Counted from the stretch's first letter, positions 1-7,842 are shown. The stretch: DNA of 32,952 bases from Bryobacterales bacterium (GCA_003167255.1 PMTR01000160.1:9972-42923); one strand, 5' to 3'. Notes: generated by a model from the sequence alone, not told the origin. Translations and numbers: made by a program.

Positions 1-33
1 CGGGAATTGGTAGCAGTCCCCGTTTTTGCGACT

Positions 34-954
34 CTACCGGAAGCGGCGGAAGCCACCGCCAAAGCGGAAACCACCGCCCCAGAATCCGCCGAGGTACAAG
101 CTCGGACCCCAATAGTAGGGGCTGTAGCCATAGTAGTAGGGGCTGTAGCCGTAGGGGCTGTAATACCCCGGTCTTTGCGCGGGAGCATGCTGCACCACTT
201 GCGTGGACGGGTGGTTGTAGTCTTCGGGGCCCACAAAGCGGAATGCTTGCGGGGCGTTGCCCGTTGCGATGGTGAGCGGGCTCTGGATCTGGAAGGTCAA
301 TGCCATCTCGGGATAGAGAATGCTGGGATGGTTGCGCGTGGCCAGCACGCCGACGATGCCCGCGGCTGCACCAGCGCCCGCGCCGATAGCCGCACCCTGG
401 CCCCGATCAGCCGCTGCGCCGACGATCGCACCCACGGCGGTTGTGCCGATGATGGTGCCGGCCTGCTGGCCGGGAGGAGTCCTGCCGCCCTGGCGCGAAA
501 TCAGTTGCGAGTGCACCGATACTTGTTCGCCATCGGCGAGCGTGATGCCGGTCAGTTCGACGCCCAGATGGGAAACGCCCTTGACCTTGTCCGCCTCCGC
601 CACGCGGCCGTAAACCGTCTGGCCGCGCTGCGCGACCACTACGCCGTCGACCACGATGGCTTGCGCCAGTGTGCCCGAGAACGAATCGCCGGGCTGATTT
701 TTATTGGATGCCAGCATTTCGTTGATCCGCACCGTGACGAAAGTGCCGGCCTTCATGGTGACTTGCTGCGGAAGCCCGTATGTGGGACGTGCGGCGGCGG
801 GAGCTCCGGCGGTGCGTTGCGGTTGCCCGTAGGCGTCGGCCGGTCCGGCGGTCTGCATGGGCGCCGCGGTTGGGGGCACTGGCGCCGTTTGTGCCAGAAC
901 CAGACCAGATGCCGTTAACAGAACCAAAATGGAGCGAATGGAAATCCTTGTCAT
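34..954 (-). CDS. Secreted glycine-zipper protein with Tyr/Gly-rich C-terminus
   Basis: 306 aa from the ATG at 954, which has an AGGCAGG-like ribosome site just upstream and opens directly into a signal peptide (residues 1-21, ending LVLAQ). The open frame reaches back to 1149, but the extra N-terminus lacks signal-peptide character. After a Pro/Ala-rich linker (22-60), residues 65-150 form a beta-rich domain (KAGTFVTVRINEML, then VVAQRGQTVYGRV). A glycine zipper follows at about 166-203 (GAIVGAAADRGQGAAIGAGA), suggesting membrane insertion or oligomerisation. The tail (262-306) has YSPY repeats and ends in Gly/Phe/Arg-rich sequence. It is probably an envelope protein. No enzymatic motif is visible and the precise role is unknown. 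Confidence 0.75.
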   Translation of the reverse strand: MTRISIRSILVLLTASGLVLAQTAPVPPTAAPMQTAGPADAYGQPQRTAGAPAAARPTYGLPQQVTMKAGTFVTVRINEMLASNKNQPGDSFSGTLAQAIVVDGVVVAQRGQTVYGRVAEADKVKGVSHLGVELTGITLADGEQVSVHSQLISRQGGRTPPGQQAGTIIGTTAVGAIVGAAADRGQGAAIGAGAGAAAGIVGVLATRNHPSILYPEMALTFQIQSPLTIATGNAPQAFRFVGPEDYNHPSTQVVQHAPAQRPGYYSPYGYSPYYYGYSPYYWGPSLYLGGFWGGGFRFGGGFRRFR

Positions 955-1206
955 ATTTGCCTGCCTCTTGTCGTTCATTAGGTTCGACGTGGCGGTGTAG
1001 TGCATCTGTTTCACCAATCTATCTTGAGCTGCAAGTAATTGAAAAATAAGACAAGAACTGCCGCGGTCTGTGGCTGGAATCCACCGCCCTTGGTGGATTT
1101 CGGCCACCCATGGACCTGCAATCAATTCGCGGCCCACATTGCAGGCCAATTCGTGTCAGAATAGTGTGTTCCGGATCGCTGGTTGATCGCAGTGTCTGGG
1201 TTGTGC

Positions 1207-1236
1207 TTGCGAAAGCTCCGCAAAGGTCGCTAAAAT
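1207..1236 (+). promoter_or_regulatory. Candidate sigma-70 promoter for acpP-fabF-etfBA
   Basis: TTGCGA (1207-1212) and TAAAAT (1231-1236) are separated by 18 bp and lie 30 bp upstream of the acpP ATG. The -10 matches consensus at 5 of 6 positions. This is the only good candidate seen in the divergent gap 955-1266, which otherwise holds nothing recognisable. Inferred from sequence alone. Confidence 0.5.
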
Positions 1237-1266
1237 CAACGCGTTCACAAAATCCCAGGAGGATTC

Positions 1267-1506
1267 ATGGCAGTTGAGCAGAAGGTGAAGCAGATTATTG
1301 TCGAGCAACTCGGTGTCGACGAGAGTCAAGTGGACAGCAACGCGTCTTTCGTTGACGACCTGGGCGCCGATTCGTTGGATATCGTCGAACTCGTCATGGC
1401 GTTCGAGGAGGCCTTCGAACTGGAGATCCCCGACGAGGACGCCGAGAAAATCACTACCGTCAAGGACGCCGTCGAATACATCGAGAACAAGACCGCCAAG
1501 AAATAG
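1267..1506 (+). CDS. acpP: Acyl carrier protein
   Basis: 79 aa, the usual ACP length. ACP carries growing acyl chains as thioesters on a 4'-phosphopantetheine arm in type II fatty-acid synthesis in the cytoplasm. The [18 protein letters not shown] block contains the modifiable serine (Ser36 in DSL) and helix II, and the protein is strongly acidic. An AGGAGG-type ribosome site at about 1257-1263 precedes the ATG. fabF follows 26 bp downstream, the classic acpP-fabF pair, so the two are probably co-transcribed. Confidence 0.97.
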   Translation: MAVEQKVKQIIVEQLGVDESQVDSNASFVDDLGADSLDIVELVMAFEEAFELEIPDEDAEKITTVKDAVEYIENKTAKK

Positions 1507-1532
1507 CTGGTGGTCTAATCGGAGAGACTCGT

Positions 1533-2774
1533 GTGACGCGCAGAGTGGTAGTGACCGGCGTTGGCCTATTGACGCCGCTGGGCATCGGGACCGACAGCTC
1601 CTGGGAGGCAATCCTCGCGGGCAAGTCTGGTATTGGCCCTATTACCCAGTTCGATGCAACCGCATTCTCCTGCCGCATTGCGGGGGAGGTTAAGGGCTTC
1701 GATCCCGCCGCCTACATCGAGAAAAAAGAAATCAAGAAGATGGGGCGGTTCATCCAGTTCGCCATCGCGGCGTCGGATTTCGCCATGCAGAGTTCCGGCT
1801 TAAAGATCACGCCGGAGATCGCCGAACAGGTGGGCGTCTATATTGGCAGCGGTATCGGCGGTTTCGAAGTAATCGAGCGCGAACACCTGACGCTGCTACA
1901 ACACGGCCCGCGGCGCATCTCGCCGTTCTTTATCCCGGCGACCATCATCAACCTGGCGTCCGGCTACGTGTCGATCCGGACGGGCGCCAAGGGACCGAAC
2001 TCCGCTACGGCGACGGCCTGCACCACCAGCGCGCATTCCATCGGCGATTCTTTCCGCATGATCCAGCGGGGCGACGCCGACGCCATGATCTGCGGCGGCA
2101 CCGAAGCCGCCGTCACACCCATGGGCATTGGCGGGTTCGCCGCCATGCGCGCGCTTTCCACCCGCAACGACTCGCCGGAGCGCGCTTCGCGCCCCTGGGA
2201 CAAAGACCGCGACGGCTTCGTGGTGGGCGAAGGCGCCGGCATGCTGATACTGGAAGAACTGGAAATGGCCCGCCGCCGAGGCGCCCGCATCCTGGCCGAA
2301 ATTGTGGGCTACGGCATGAGCGCCGATGCTTTCCACGTCACGGCGCCGCCCGCCGACGGCGATGGCGCCTTCCGCGTGATGCGTAACGCCATGCGCGATG
2401 CCGGGATTCAACCGGAGCAAGTGGACTACATCAACGCCCACGGCACTTCCACCGAAGTGGGCGACCGCGCCGAAACCGCCGCCATCAAGCGGGCCTTCGG
2501 CGACCATGCTTACAAGGTGGCCGTCAGCTCCACCAAGTCGATGACCGGCCACCTGCTGGGCGGCGCCGGCGGTATTGAAGCCGGCATCTCCGTGCTGGCC
2601 CTGCGCGACCAGATTGCGCCGCCCACCGTCAATCTCGAAAATCCCGATGCGGGTTGCGACCTGGATTACATCCCGTTGCGCGCCCGCCCGATGAAGATTG
2701 AATATGTCCTTTCCAACAGCTTTGGCTTCGGTGGGACCAACGGTTGTCTGATTTTTAAGAAATACCAGGAATGA
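1533..2774 (+). CDS. fabF: 3-oxoacyl-[acyl-carrier-protein] synthase II
   Basis: 413 aa with a GTG start preceded by GGAGAG. It condenses malonyl-ACP with acyl-ACP in the elongation step of fatty-acid synthesis. The catalytic Cys-His-His set is intact at canonical positions: Cys163 in TACTTSAHSIGD, His303 in NAHGTST and His340 in KSMTGHLLGGAGG, with Lys335 beside it. The C-terminal NSFGFGGTN loop is also present. It lies between acpP and etfB with short gaps (26 and 16 bp), implying one transcription unit that links chain elongation to ETF. Confidence 0.97.
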   Translation: MTRRVVVTGVGLLTPLGIGTDSSWEAILAGKSGIGPITQFDATAFSCRIAGEVKGFDPAAYIEKKEIKKMGRFIQFAIAASDFAMQSSGLKITPEIAEQVGVYIGSGIGGFEVIEREHLTLLQHGPRRISPFFIPATIINLASGYVSIRTGAKGPNSATATACTTSAHSIGDSFRMIQRGDADAMICGGTEAAVTPMGIGGFAAMRALSTRNDSPERASRPWDKDRDGFVVGEGAGMLILEELEMARRRGARILAEIVGYGMSADAFHVTAPPADGDGAFRVMRNAMRDAGIQPEQVDYINAHGTSTEVGDRAETAAIKRAFGDHAYKVAVSSTKSMTGHLLGGAGGIEAGISVLALRDQIAPPTVNLENPDAGCDLDYIPLRARPMKIEYVLSNSFGFGGTNGCLIFKKYQE

Positions 2775-2790
2775 GCGACAGGATCGCCTT

Positions 2791-3561
2791 ATGAAAATCA
2801 TCGTCGCCATCAAGCAAGTTGCGGTGCGCGATTCGCAGCTCCGGATCGCCGCTTCCGGCCAGTGGATCGACGAAGCCGATCTGGCTTATGAGATCAACGA
2901 GCCGGATGCGTACGCGCTGGAAGCGGGCTTGCAGCTCAAGGAAGCCCAAGGCGGCGAAGTGGTAGCTCTATCGGCCGGACCGCCGCGCGTCGCGCAAACC
3001 ATTCGCGAAGCCCTCGCCAAGGGCGCCGACCGGGCGATCCACATCGAAGAGGATCTCTCTTCCGCCGACCCGCTAGCGACGTGCCGGCTGCTGGCGGCTG
3101 CCTTGAAGGCGGAAACGCCCGACTTGGTTCTTACCGGGCTGCAGTCCGACGATCTGGGCTACGGCCAGACCGGCCCCATCCTGGCCGAGCTGCTGGGCGT
3201 GCCGCACGCCACCATCATCATGCAGGTGGAAAAGAGCGATCCCGGCATCCGCGTGAAACGGGAGCTGGAAGATGGCTGGTTCCAGTTCGTGGATATGCCG
3301 CTGCCTGCCCTGCTCAGTATTCAATCCGGCTTCACCAAGCTGCGCTACGCGACGCTGATGGGCATCAAGAAAGCCAAGACCAAGGAAATCCGTCGCGTCA
3401 CGGCGGCCGATCTGGGCGCCGGCGCCGCCACTCCCAGTATCGCCTTCGACCGCGTCTACCTGCCGGAGCACACCAAGCGCACGCAGCTTTTCGAGGGCAG
3501 CCCCAAAGAGGCCGCCGCTCAACTGGTGGAGAAACTGAAATTCGAGGCGCGGGTCATATGA
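2791..3561 (+). CDS. etfB: Electron transfer flavoprotein, beta subunit
   Basis: 256 aa, typical EtfB length. With EtfA it forms the soluble FAD/AMP heterodimer that takes electrons from acyl-CoA dehydrogenases and passes them to the quinone pool. The N-terminus MKIIVAIKQV, the NEPDAYALEAGLQLKE segment, the nucleotide-binding stretch around TGLQSDDLGYGQTGPILAELL and the family's MGIKKAKTKEI motif are all visible. The stop overlaps the etfA start in ATGA, indicating translational coupling and matched stoichiometry. Confidence 0.95.
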   Translation: MKIIVAIKQVAVRDSQLRIAASGQWIDEADLAYEINEPDAYALEAGLQLKEAQGGEVVALSAGPPRVAQTIREALAKGADRAIHIEEDLSSADPLATCRLLAAALKAETPDLVLTGLQSDDLGYGQTGPILAELLGVPHATIIMQVEKSDPGIRVKRELEDGWFQFVDMPLPALLSIQSGFTKLRYATLMGIKKAKTKEIRRVTAADLGAGAATPSIAFDRVYLPEHTKRTQLFEGSPKEAAAQLVEKLKFEARVI

Positions 3562-4532
3562 ACATCCTCGCCGTTATGGAACAGCGCCACGGCCAGTGGC
3601 ACCGCATGTCGTTTGAGACCCTGGCCGCGGCGCAGCAATTCGCCGCGCAACTCGGCGCCACGGCTTCCGCCGCGGTAGTGGGCCGGGGAACGGCTGCGCT
3701 CGCGGCCGAACTGGCCGTGAGGCGGCTCGATAAGGTCTACGCCGTCGAACACGACCTGCTCGGCGAGTACACGCCCGACGGTTATTGCCTGGCCCTGCGC
3801 CAGCTCATCGAGCGCGTCCAGCCTTCGGTCGTGCTCTTCCCGCATACGTACCAGGTCCGCGACTTCCTGCCCAAGCTGGCCACCTCGCTCGGACGGGTAG
3901 CGGTGAGCGACGCGGTTTCGCATCGCATCGAAAACGGCCAGGTGGTTCTGGTACGGCAGCTTTTTCAAGGCAAGCTGAACGTGGATGTCCGGTTCCTGGG
4001 CGAGGGCCCGCATTTCGCATCGCTGCAAGCCGGGGCCTATCGCGCCGACCAGGTAGCCGAAGGCGCGGCGACGGTGGAGGCGTTCGCACCGCGGATCTCC
4101 GCGGATCAGATCCGCACGCGCCCGCAAGAGCCGTTCCGCGAATCGCAGCGCGCGGTGGATCTGGGCGCCGCCGAAATCATCGTCTCGGTGGGCCGCGGCA
4201 TCAAGGAAGCCGATAACATTCCGCTGATCCAGAAACTGGCCGATGTTCTGGGCGCCGAACTGGCGGCTTCGCGTCCCATTTGCGACGCCGGCTGGCTTCC
4301 CATGGAACGGCAGGTGGGCAGTTCCGGACAGACCGTTACGCCCAAGATGTATCTGGCGGTGGGCATTTCGGGTGCGATTCAGCACCTGGTTGGCATGAAG
4401 GGATCGCGCACCATCGTAGCGATTAACAAAGATGCCAACGCACCCATTTTCGAAGTGGCCGATTATGGCATCGTGGGCGATCTGTTTCAGATTGTGCCCG
4501 AGTTGATCGAGGCGATTAAAAAAGTTAAATAA
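3558..4532 (+). CDS. etfA: Electron transfer flavoprotein, alpha subunit
   Basis: 324 aa from the ATG at 3558, which overlaps the etfB stop by 4 nt. The open frame extends further upstream, but that part is a shadow of etfB. The FAD-binding C-terminal domain is clear: VGSSGQTVTPKMYLAVGISG near residue 252, QHLVGMKGS, then IVAINKDANAPIFEVADYGI and VGDLFQIVPEL. The N-terminal third (about 1-190) is the more variable ETF domain. It is the last gene of the acpP-fabF-etfB-etfA cluster. A near-consensus promoter lies just after its stop, so dksA-like transcription probably starts anew. Confidence 0.95.
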   Translation: MNILAVMEQRHGQWHRMSFETLAAAQQFAAQLGATASAAVVGRGTAALAAELAVRRLDKVYAVEHDLLGEYTPDGYCLALRQLIERVQPSVVLFPHTYQVRDFLPKLATSLGRVAVSDAVSHRIENGQVVLVRQLFQGKLNVDVRFLGEGPHFASLQAGAYRADQVAEGAATVEAFAPRISADQIRTRPQEPFRESQRAVDLGAAEIIVSVGRGIKEADNIPLIQKLADVLGAELAASRPICDAGWLPMERQVGSSGQTVTPKMYLAVGISGAIQHLVGMKGSRTIVAINKDANAPIFEVADYGIVGDLFQIVPELIEAIKKVK

Positions 4533-4542
4533 AGCTTCATCA

Positions 4543-4572
4543 TTGACTTTTTTGCGCGCTGGCGGTTATACT
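4543..4572 (+). promoter_or_regulatory. Strong candidate sigma-70 promoter for the dksA-like gene
   Basis: TTGACT (4543-4548), an 18-bp spacer and TATACT (4567-4572): each hexamer matches consensus at 5 of 6 positions. Transcription would begin near 4580, leaving a leader of about 95 nt before the ATG at 4674. Confidence 0.65.
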
Positions 4573-4673
4573 TTTCCATCCGCTCCGCTTGGACCCCGCC
4601 GGAACACTGCAACTTTTAGGCGCGGTTCTGCGTCATATCCATCTGACCGGCTTTTGAAAGCAATTTTAGAGAA

Positions 4674-5084
4674 ATGAATACGATTATGAAAAACGGACCG
4701 AAGTTGAAGCTGGCCCCGTACCGGAAGATTCTCGAACGGAAGGCCGAAGAAGTCCGTCACAGCATGTCCGCCCAGAAGGCGGCCCAGGTGGTATCCCGGC
4801 TGGATGTGCCCTCGGACGAAGGCGACCTCAGCCAGCATCATCACGAAGAGTGGATCTTTCTCAATCGCAACACCATCGACATGAAGTTGCTGCGCGAAGT
4901 GGCGGATGCGCTGCACCGTATCGACCAGGGCACTTACGGCATTTGCCCGGAATGCGAGGAGCCGATTTCCGCCAAGCGTCTGGACGCCGTGCCGTGGGCC
5001 CGGTACTGTGTCACCTGCCAGGAACAGATCGCCGCCCGCATCGCCGACGGCGAAATAGTGGAGTTCCAGGAAGCCGACCGATGA
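4674..5084 (+). CDS. DksA/TraR-family C4 zinc-finger protein
   Basis: 136 aa. Family members bind the RNA polymerase secondary channel and adjust promoter response, often with ppGpp. The N-terminal half (about 10-85) is a helical, probably coiled-coil segment. The zinc finger is intact, with Cys91, Cys94, Cys112 and Cys115 (C-x2-C-x17-C-x2-C), including YGICPECEEPI and ARYCVTCQE. A second in-frame ATG at 4686 is an alternative start. It could be true DksA or one of the shorter paralogues; the acidic tip residues cannot be confirmed by eye. The stop overlaps the next gene in ATGA. Confidence 0.88.
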   Translation: MNTIMKNGPKLKLAPYRKILERKAEEVRHSMSAQKAAQVVSRLDVPSDEGDLSQHHHEEWIFLNRNTIDMKLLREVADALHRIDQGTYGICPECEEPISAKRLDAVPWARYCVTCQEQIAARIADGEIVEFQEADR

Positions 5085-5380
5085 AGCTGGTGGATTTGCG
5101 CAAGATCGCGGTCCGCCAACAATTCCGAATCCGATTCCAGATTTCGAACGGTCTGGAGTGTGTCGTCAACCAGCATGGTGTGGCGCAAGTGCCGGCTTTG
5201 CACGGCATCCCCGATTTCAACCTCGAAAAGGAATTGGAATCGGTTTCGCAATTCGTGCTGGAGCCGTGCGCCGCCGATCCGAAAAACCCGGCGCCGTCCC
5301 GTTCCCTGACCCGCGACGAAATGGCCGCCATGGCCGATTGCTCCCCTGTGGCAGCGGCCGCCGAGCACGACGAAGAGTAG
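5081..5380 (+). CDS. Small unknown protein translationally coupled to the dksA-like gene
   Basis: 99 aa from the ATG at 5081, which overlaps the zinc-finger gene's stop (ATGA). The open frame runs further back inside that gene, but this start fits coupling. Visible features are a basic N-terminus (MKLVDLRKIAVRQQFRIRF), a central GIPDFNLEKELE segment, a single Cys near residue 62 and an acidic Ala/Glu-rich tail ending in EHDEE. There is no signal peptide or membrane segment. I do not recognise the family. Co-translation suggests it acts with or alongside the zinc-finger regulator, which is inference only. Confidence 0.65.
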   Translation: MKLVDLRKIAVRQQFRIRFQISNGLECVVNQHGVAQVPALHGIPDFNLEKELESVSQFVLEPCAADPKNPAPSRSLTRDEMAAMADCSPVAAAAEHDEE

Positions 5381-5424
5381 CGCTTCTCCTATTGAGGCTT
5401 TCAGTATTCTGCACAAATCGTGGG

Positions 5425-5581
5425 GCGGGCAATTTTGCCCGCAGCCGCCTTCAGGCGGCTTCTTCGGGCTGAAAGAGATCCCTCGCACAGCGCCGGCTGA
5501 AAGCCGGCGGCAGCCAGGATTTGCTGCCCCACAATTTGGACAGATGTTCAGAATTGGGAAAACGCCGGTTGCCAACCGGCG
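5425..5581 (+). repeat. Cluster of four palindromic hairpins (REP-like), family A
   Basis: The 328-bp gap between 5381 and 5708 contains four consecutive hairpins: GCGGGCAA/TTGCCCGC (5425-5442), AGCCGCC-ttca-GGCGGCT (5443-5460), GCCGGCT-gaa-AGCCGGC (5492-5508) and CGCCGGTT-gcc-AACCGGCG (5563-5581). The segment 5483-5533, from CGCACAGCG through the third hairpin to CCCCACA, recurs at 7360-7417. The first two may also terminate the upstream operon. The hfq promoter probably lies after the cluster; TACAAT at 5650-5655 is a candidate -10. Confidence 0.65.
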
Positions 5582-5708
5582 CGCAGGATACCATCCCGCC
5601 CCACCAAGCCTGCCCTACCTTGGGCCGCACTACGCTGGGTAAATCGGGGTACAATACTATGGCTGTTTGTTCCACTGTTTCATTTTCCCGAAAAGGGCTG
5701 GGGGATCT

Positions 5709-6014
5709 ATGGAGAAGCCGGCGCAAAATATCCAAGACAGCTTCTTGAACAACGCTCGCAAAGATAAGATTGTCCTCACGATTTACCTCATGAGCGGCGT
5801 CAAACTCTCGGGCCGGATCAAAAGCTTCGATAAGTACTCTCTGGTGCTTGAGACCAATAACCAGGAGCAACTGATTTTCAAACACGCCATTTCAACCGTT
5901 GTCACGCAGCGGGCATCCCACCCCTACGTGGGCAGTCCGCAGGCGGCCGCCAGCGTTGTAGCGGCCGGCGCCGCGCCCGGTTTGCCGCCGCACTCCGAGC
6001 CGCCGGAGGGTTAG
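5709..6014 (+). CDS. hfq: RNA chaperone Hfq
   Basis: 101 aa from the ATG at 5709, preceded by a GGGGG-rich ribosome site. Hfq is a ring-forming Sm-like protein that pairs small RNAs with mRNAs. The core (residues 6-68) is clear: [13 protein letters not shown] (distal/proximal RNA-binding face), [20 protein letters not shown] (Sm1) and [11 protein letters not shown] (Sm2 with the KHA motif, Phe where many have Tyr). The remaining 33 residues form an Ala/Pro-rich disordered tail. The TAG stop is in frame with hflX, which follows after one codon. The hfq-hflX order is conserved in many bacteria. Confidence 0.95.
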   Translation: MEKPAQNIQDSFLNNARKDKIVLTIYLMSGVKLSGRIKSFDKYSLVLETNNQEQLIFKHAISTVVTQRASHPYVGSPQAAASVVAAGAAPGLPPHSEPPEG

Positions 6015-6017
6015 CCC

Positions 6018-7331
6018 ACGACGCTTCCGAACCCCGCCCGCGAGCGCGCTATCCTGGTCGGTGTCCAGTGGAAGACCCGCGGCGCTTCCCGGCGGCCCGG
6101 CGCGGTCACGGCAGAGGACTCTCTCGACGAGCTGAGTGAATTGGCGTCCACCGCGGGCGCCGAAACCGCCGGCCGATTCCTGCAGGCCCGCCCCGGTCCC
6201 GAAGCTGCGACCCTGATCGGCGAGGGCAAAGTGGAAGAGTTGCGCGCCGAGGTCGATTCCTCGGGCGCCGACCTGGTGATCTTCGATCACGAGCTCACCC
6301 CGACGCAGCAGCGCAACCTCGAAAAAGCCATCGGCTGCAAAGTCATCGACCGCACGCAGTTGATCCTCGATATCTTTGCCTCGCGCGCCCGCACTCGGGA
6401 AGGCCGCCTGCAGGTGGAGCTGGCGCAGTTGAACTACATCCTGCCGCGCCTCAGCGGGCATGGCGTGGAGATGTCGCGCCTGGGCGGTGGCATCGGCACG
6501 CGCGGTCCGGGCGAAACCAAGCTCGAAACCGACCGCCGGCGCATCGCCAAACGGATCAAGAGAATCGAGGACTCGCTCGACGGCGTGCGCGCGGGACGGG
6601 CGCTTCATCGCCGCCGCCGCAGCGCCGTGCCGCTGGCGACTCTGGCGCTGGCCGGCTATACCAATGCCGGCAAGTCCACGCTGTTCAATCGCCTCACGCG
6701 CGCCAGCGTTCTCGCCGATCCGCGCATGTTCGCGACGCTCGATCCCACCGTGCGGCCGCTCCAACTGCCGTCGCGCCGCCGGGTTCTGGTGAGCGACACG
6801 GTCGGCTTCATCCGCAATCTCCCCACCACGCTGGTCAAGGCTTTCCGCGCCACGCTCGAGGAGGTGAAAGACGCGGCTCTGGTGTTGCACGTGGTGGACG
6901 TCTCCGCTCCGGCGGCCGCCGAGCATACCGCGCACGTTTTCCAGGTTCTGGCCGATATTGGCGCCGCCGCCATTCCGCAGATTCTGGTTCTCAACAAGAT
7001 CGACCGGGTGGGCGATGCGTCCGCTGCGGATGCCGAAGCCGTGAAACGGCGGCTGCTCTCGGGCAGCTCCAGCCATCCGGACGCGCGCGCGGTCGCCACT
7101 TCGGCGCTCACCGGCGCAGGTATGGACGGGCTGCTCGAGGCCATCGACCAGCTTCTGCCGATCGATCCGATCGTGAACGCCACTTTTCATTTGTCCGCCG
7201 GAGATGGTGCGACGCTGGCGCTGCTGCATGAATACGGCAAGGTGATCGAGACGCGCTATACCGGGGATTTTTGCGAGGTCAAAGCGGAAATTCCGGAGTC
7301 GCTCGAACGCCGCCTGGCGGGCCGGCACTAG
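6018..7331 (+). CDS. hflX: GTPase HflX, probable ACG start
   Basis: 437 aa if translation begins at ACG 6018. HflX is a ribosome-associated GTPase that splits stalled or stress-inactivated 70S ribosomes. The N-terminal domain begins ERAILVGVQWKTRG (residue 9 onward). The G domain shows G1 GYTNAGKST (213-221), G3 DTVG (260-263) and G4 NKID (326-329). The HflX-specific RGPGETKLETDRRRI element precedes it. No ATG, GTG or TTG occurs in frame between the hfq stop and TTG 6141, which would cut the conserved N-terminus. GGAGGG at 6005-6010 sits 7 nt before ACG 6018, so a weak ACG start (or an ATG-to-ACG change or error) is the best reading. Confidence 0.9.
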   Translation, partial: TTLPNPARERAILVGVQWKTRGASRRPGAVTAEDSLDELSELASTAGAETAGRFLQARPGPEAATLIGEGKVEELRAEVDSSGADLVIFDHELTPTQQRNLEKAIGCKVIDRTQLILDIFASRARTREGRLQVELAQLNYILPRLSGHGVEMSRLGGGIGTRGPGETKLETDRRRIAKRIKRIEDSLDGVRAGRALHRRRRSAVPLATLALAGYTNAGKSTLFNRLTRASVLADPRMFATLDPTVRPLQLPSRRRVLVSDTVGFIRNLPTTLVKAFRATLEEVKDAALVLHVVDVSAPAAAEHTAHVFQVLADIGAAAIPQILVLNKIDRVGDASAADAEAVKRRLLSGSSSHPDARAVATSALTGAGMDGLLEAIDQLLPIDPIVNATFHLSAGDGATLALLHEYGKVIETRYTGDFCEVKAEIPESLERRLAGRH

Positions 7332-7359
7332 TGTAGTGTTCAAAGAAATAGACGGTCAG

Positions 7360-7417
7360 TCGCACAGCGGGAGAGAGCCGGCTGAAGCCGGCTGCGGCCA
7401 GGATTGGCCGCCCCACA
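7360..7417 (+). repeat. Second copy of palindromic repeat family A
   Basis: The segment from CGCACAGCG through the palindrome AGCCGGCT-ga-AGCCGGCT (7376-7393) to CCCCACA matches 5483-5533, with a short insertion (GGAGAGA) near its start. It sits just after hflX and could also serve as a transcript-end hairpin. Confidence 0.6.
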
Positions 7418-7432
7418 TTAGTGACGTAGATA

Positions 7433-7657
7433 GCATCCACAGATAGTATCCACAAGCACTGTGGAAAAGACTGTGGGAAAGGGCTGGCGGAGATTGATTA
7501 AAGTCCCATGAAAAAAGCACTTACATCAAATTGAACCAAGGGGCAGCATTCCTGCGTAACCAATTGCTTCGTAAGCACTTGCCGATTCCAAACCACAATC
7601 GCGGCAGAATGTTGCAATTCCGTTGCGCATCCCATTGGTCCAAGAAGTTTTTCCACA
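7433..7657. other. Cluster of DnaA-box-like motifs in a 434-bp gene-free gap
   Basis: Between hflX and tRNA-Met five 9-mers resemble the DnaA box TTWTNCACA. TGTGGAAAA (7460-7468, reverse) and TTTTCCACA (7649-7657) are full matches. GTATCCACA (7446-7454) and TGTGGGAAA (7472-7480, reverse) have one mismatch, and GCATCCACA (7433-7441) has two. The stretch 7490-7700 is visibly more AT-rich than its surroundings. No replication-initiation gene is nearby, so a DnaA-binding or titration site is more plausible than an origin, and chance is possible. Confidence 0.35.
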
Positions 7658-7744
7658 AATCAATCGGGTAAATCCGGCAGTGTTCTACTCCTGCGGATTA
7701 AGATACTACCGTAAATCCCTCGTTTCGGAAGGCCGGGCGGAGTT

Positions 7745-7753
7745 TGCTACACT
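7745..7753 (+). promoter_or_regulatory. Candidate extended -10 promoter for tRNA-Met
   Basis: TGC-TACACT (7745-7753) is an extended -10 element ending 12 bp before the mature tRNA 5' end. No good -35 was seen at 17 bp. Confidence 0.4.
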
Positions 7754-7765
7754 GATGCTTGGTCG

Positions 7766-7842
7766 GGCGGTGTAGCTCAGCTGGCTAGAGCGACGGTCTC
7801 ATAATCCGTAGGTCGGGAGTTCAAGTCTCCCCGCCGCCACCA
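7766..7842 (+). tRNA. tRNA-Met (CAT), probably elongator
   Basis: A 77-nt cloverleaf with encoded CCA. The acceptor GGCGGTG pairs with CGCCGCC, the T arm is GGGAG-TTCAAGT-CTCCC, and anticodon CAT lies at 7800-7802 in loop CTCATAA. The G1-C72 pair and lack of three G-C pairs in the anticodon stem argue against the initiator. A lysidine-modified tRNA-Ile2 cannot be excluded by eye. There is a T-T mismatch at the base of the anticodon loop. The 3' 22 nt overlap the antisense transporter gene. Confidence 0.9.

Noticed and set aside
5892-7343. Long minus-strand open frame (483 codons) opposite hflX
   Set aside because: It mirrors the GC-rich third positions of hflX; the sense strand has full GTPase motifs and the antisense has none.
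7332-7765. Full chromosomal replication origin
   Set aside because: DnaA-like boxes are few and imperfect, and no dnaA, dnaN or other origin-linked gene is near.
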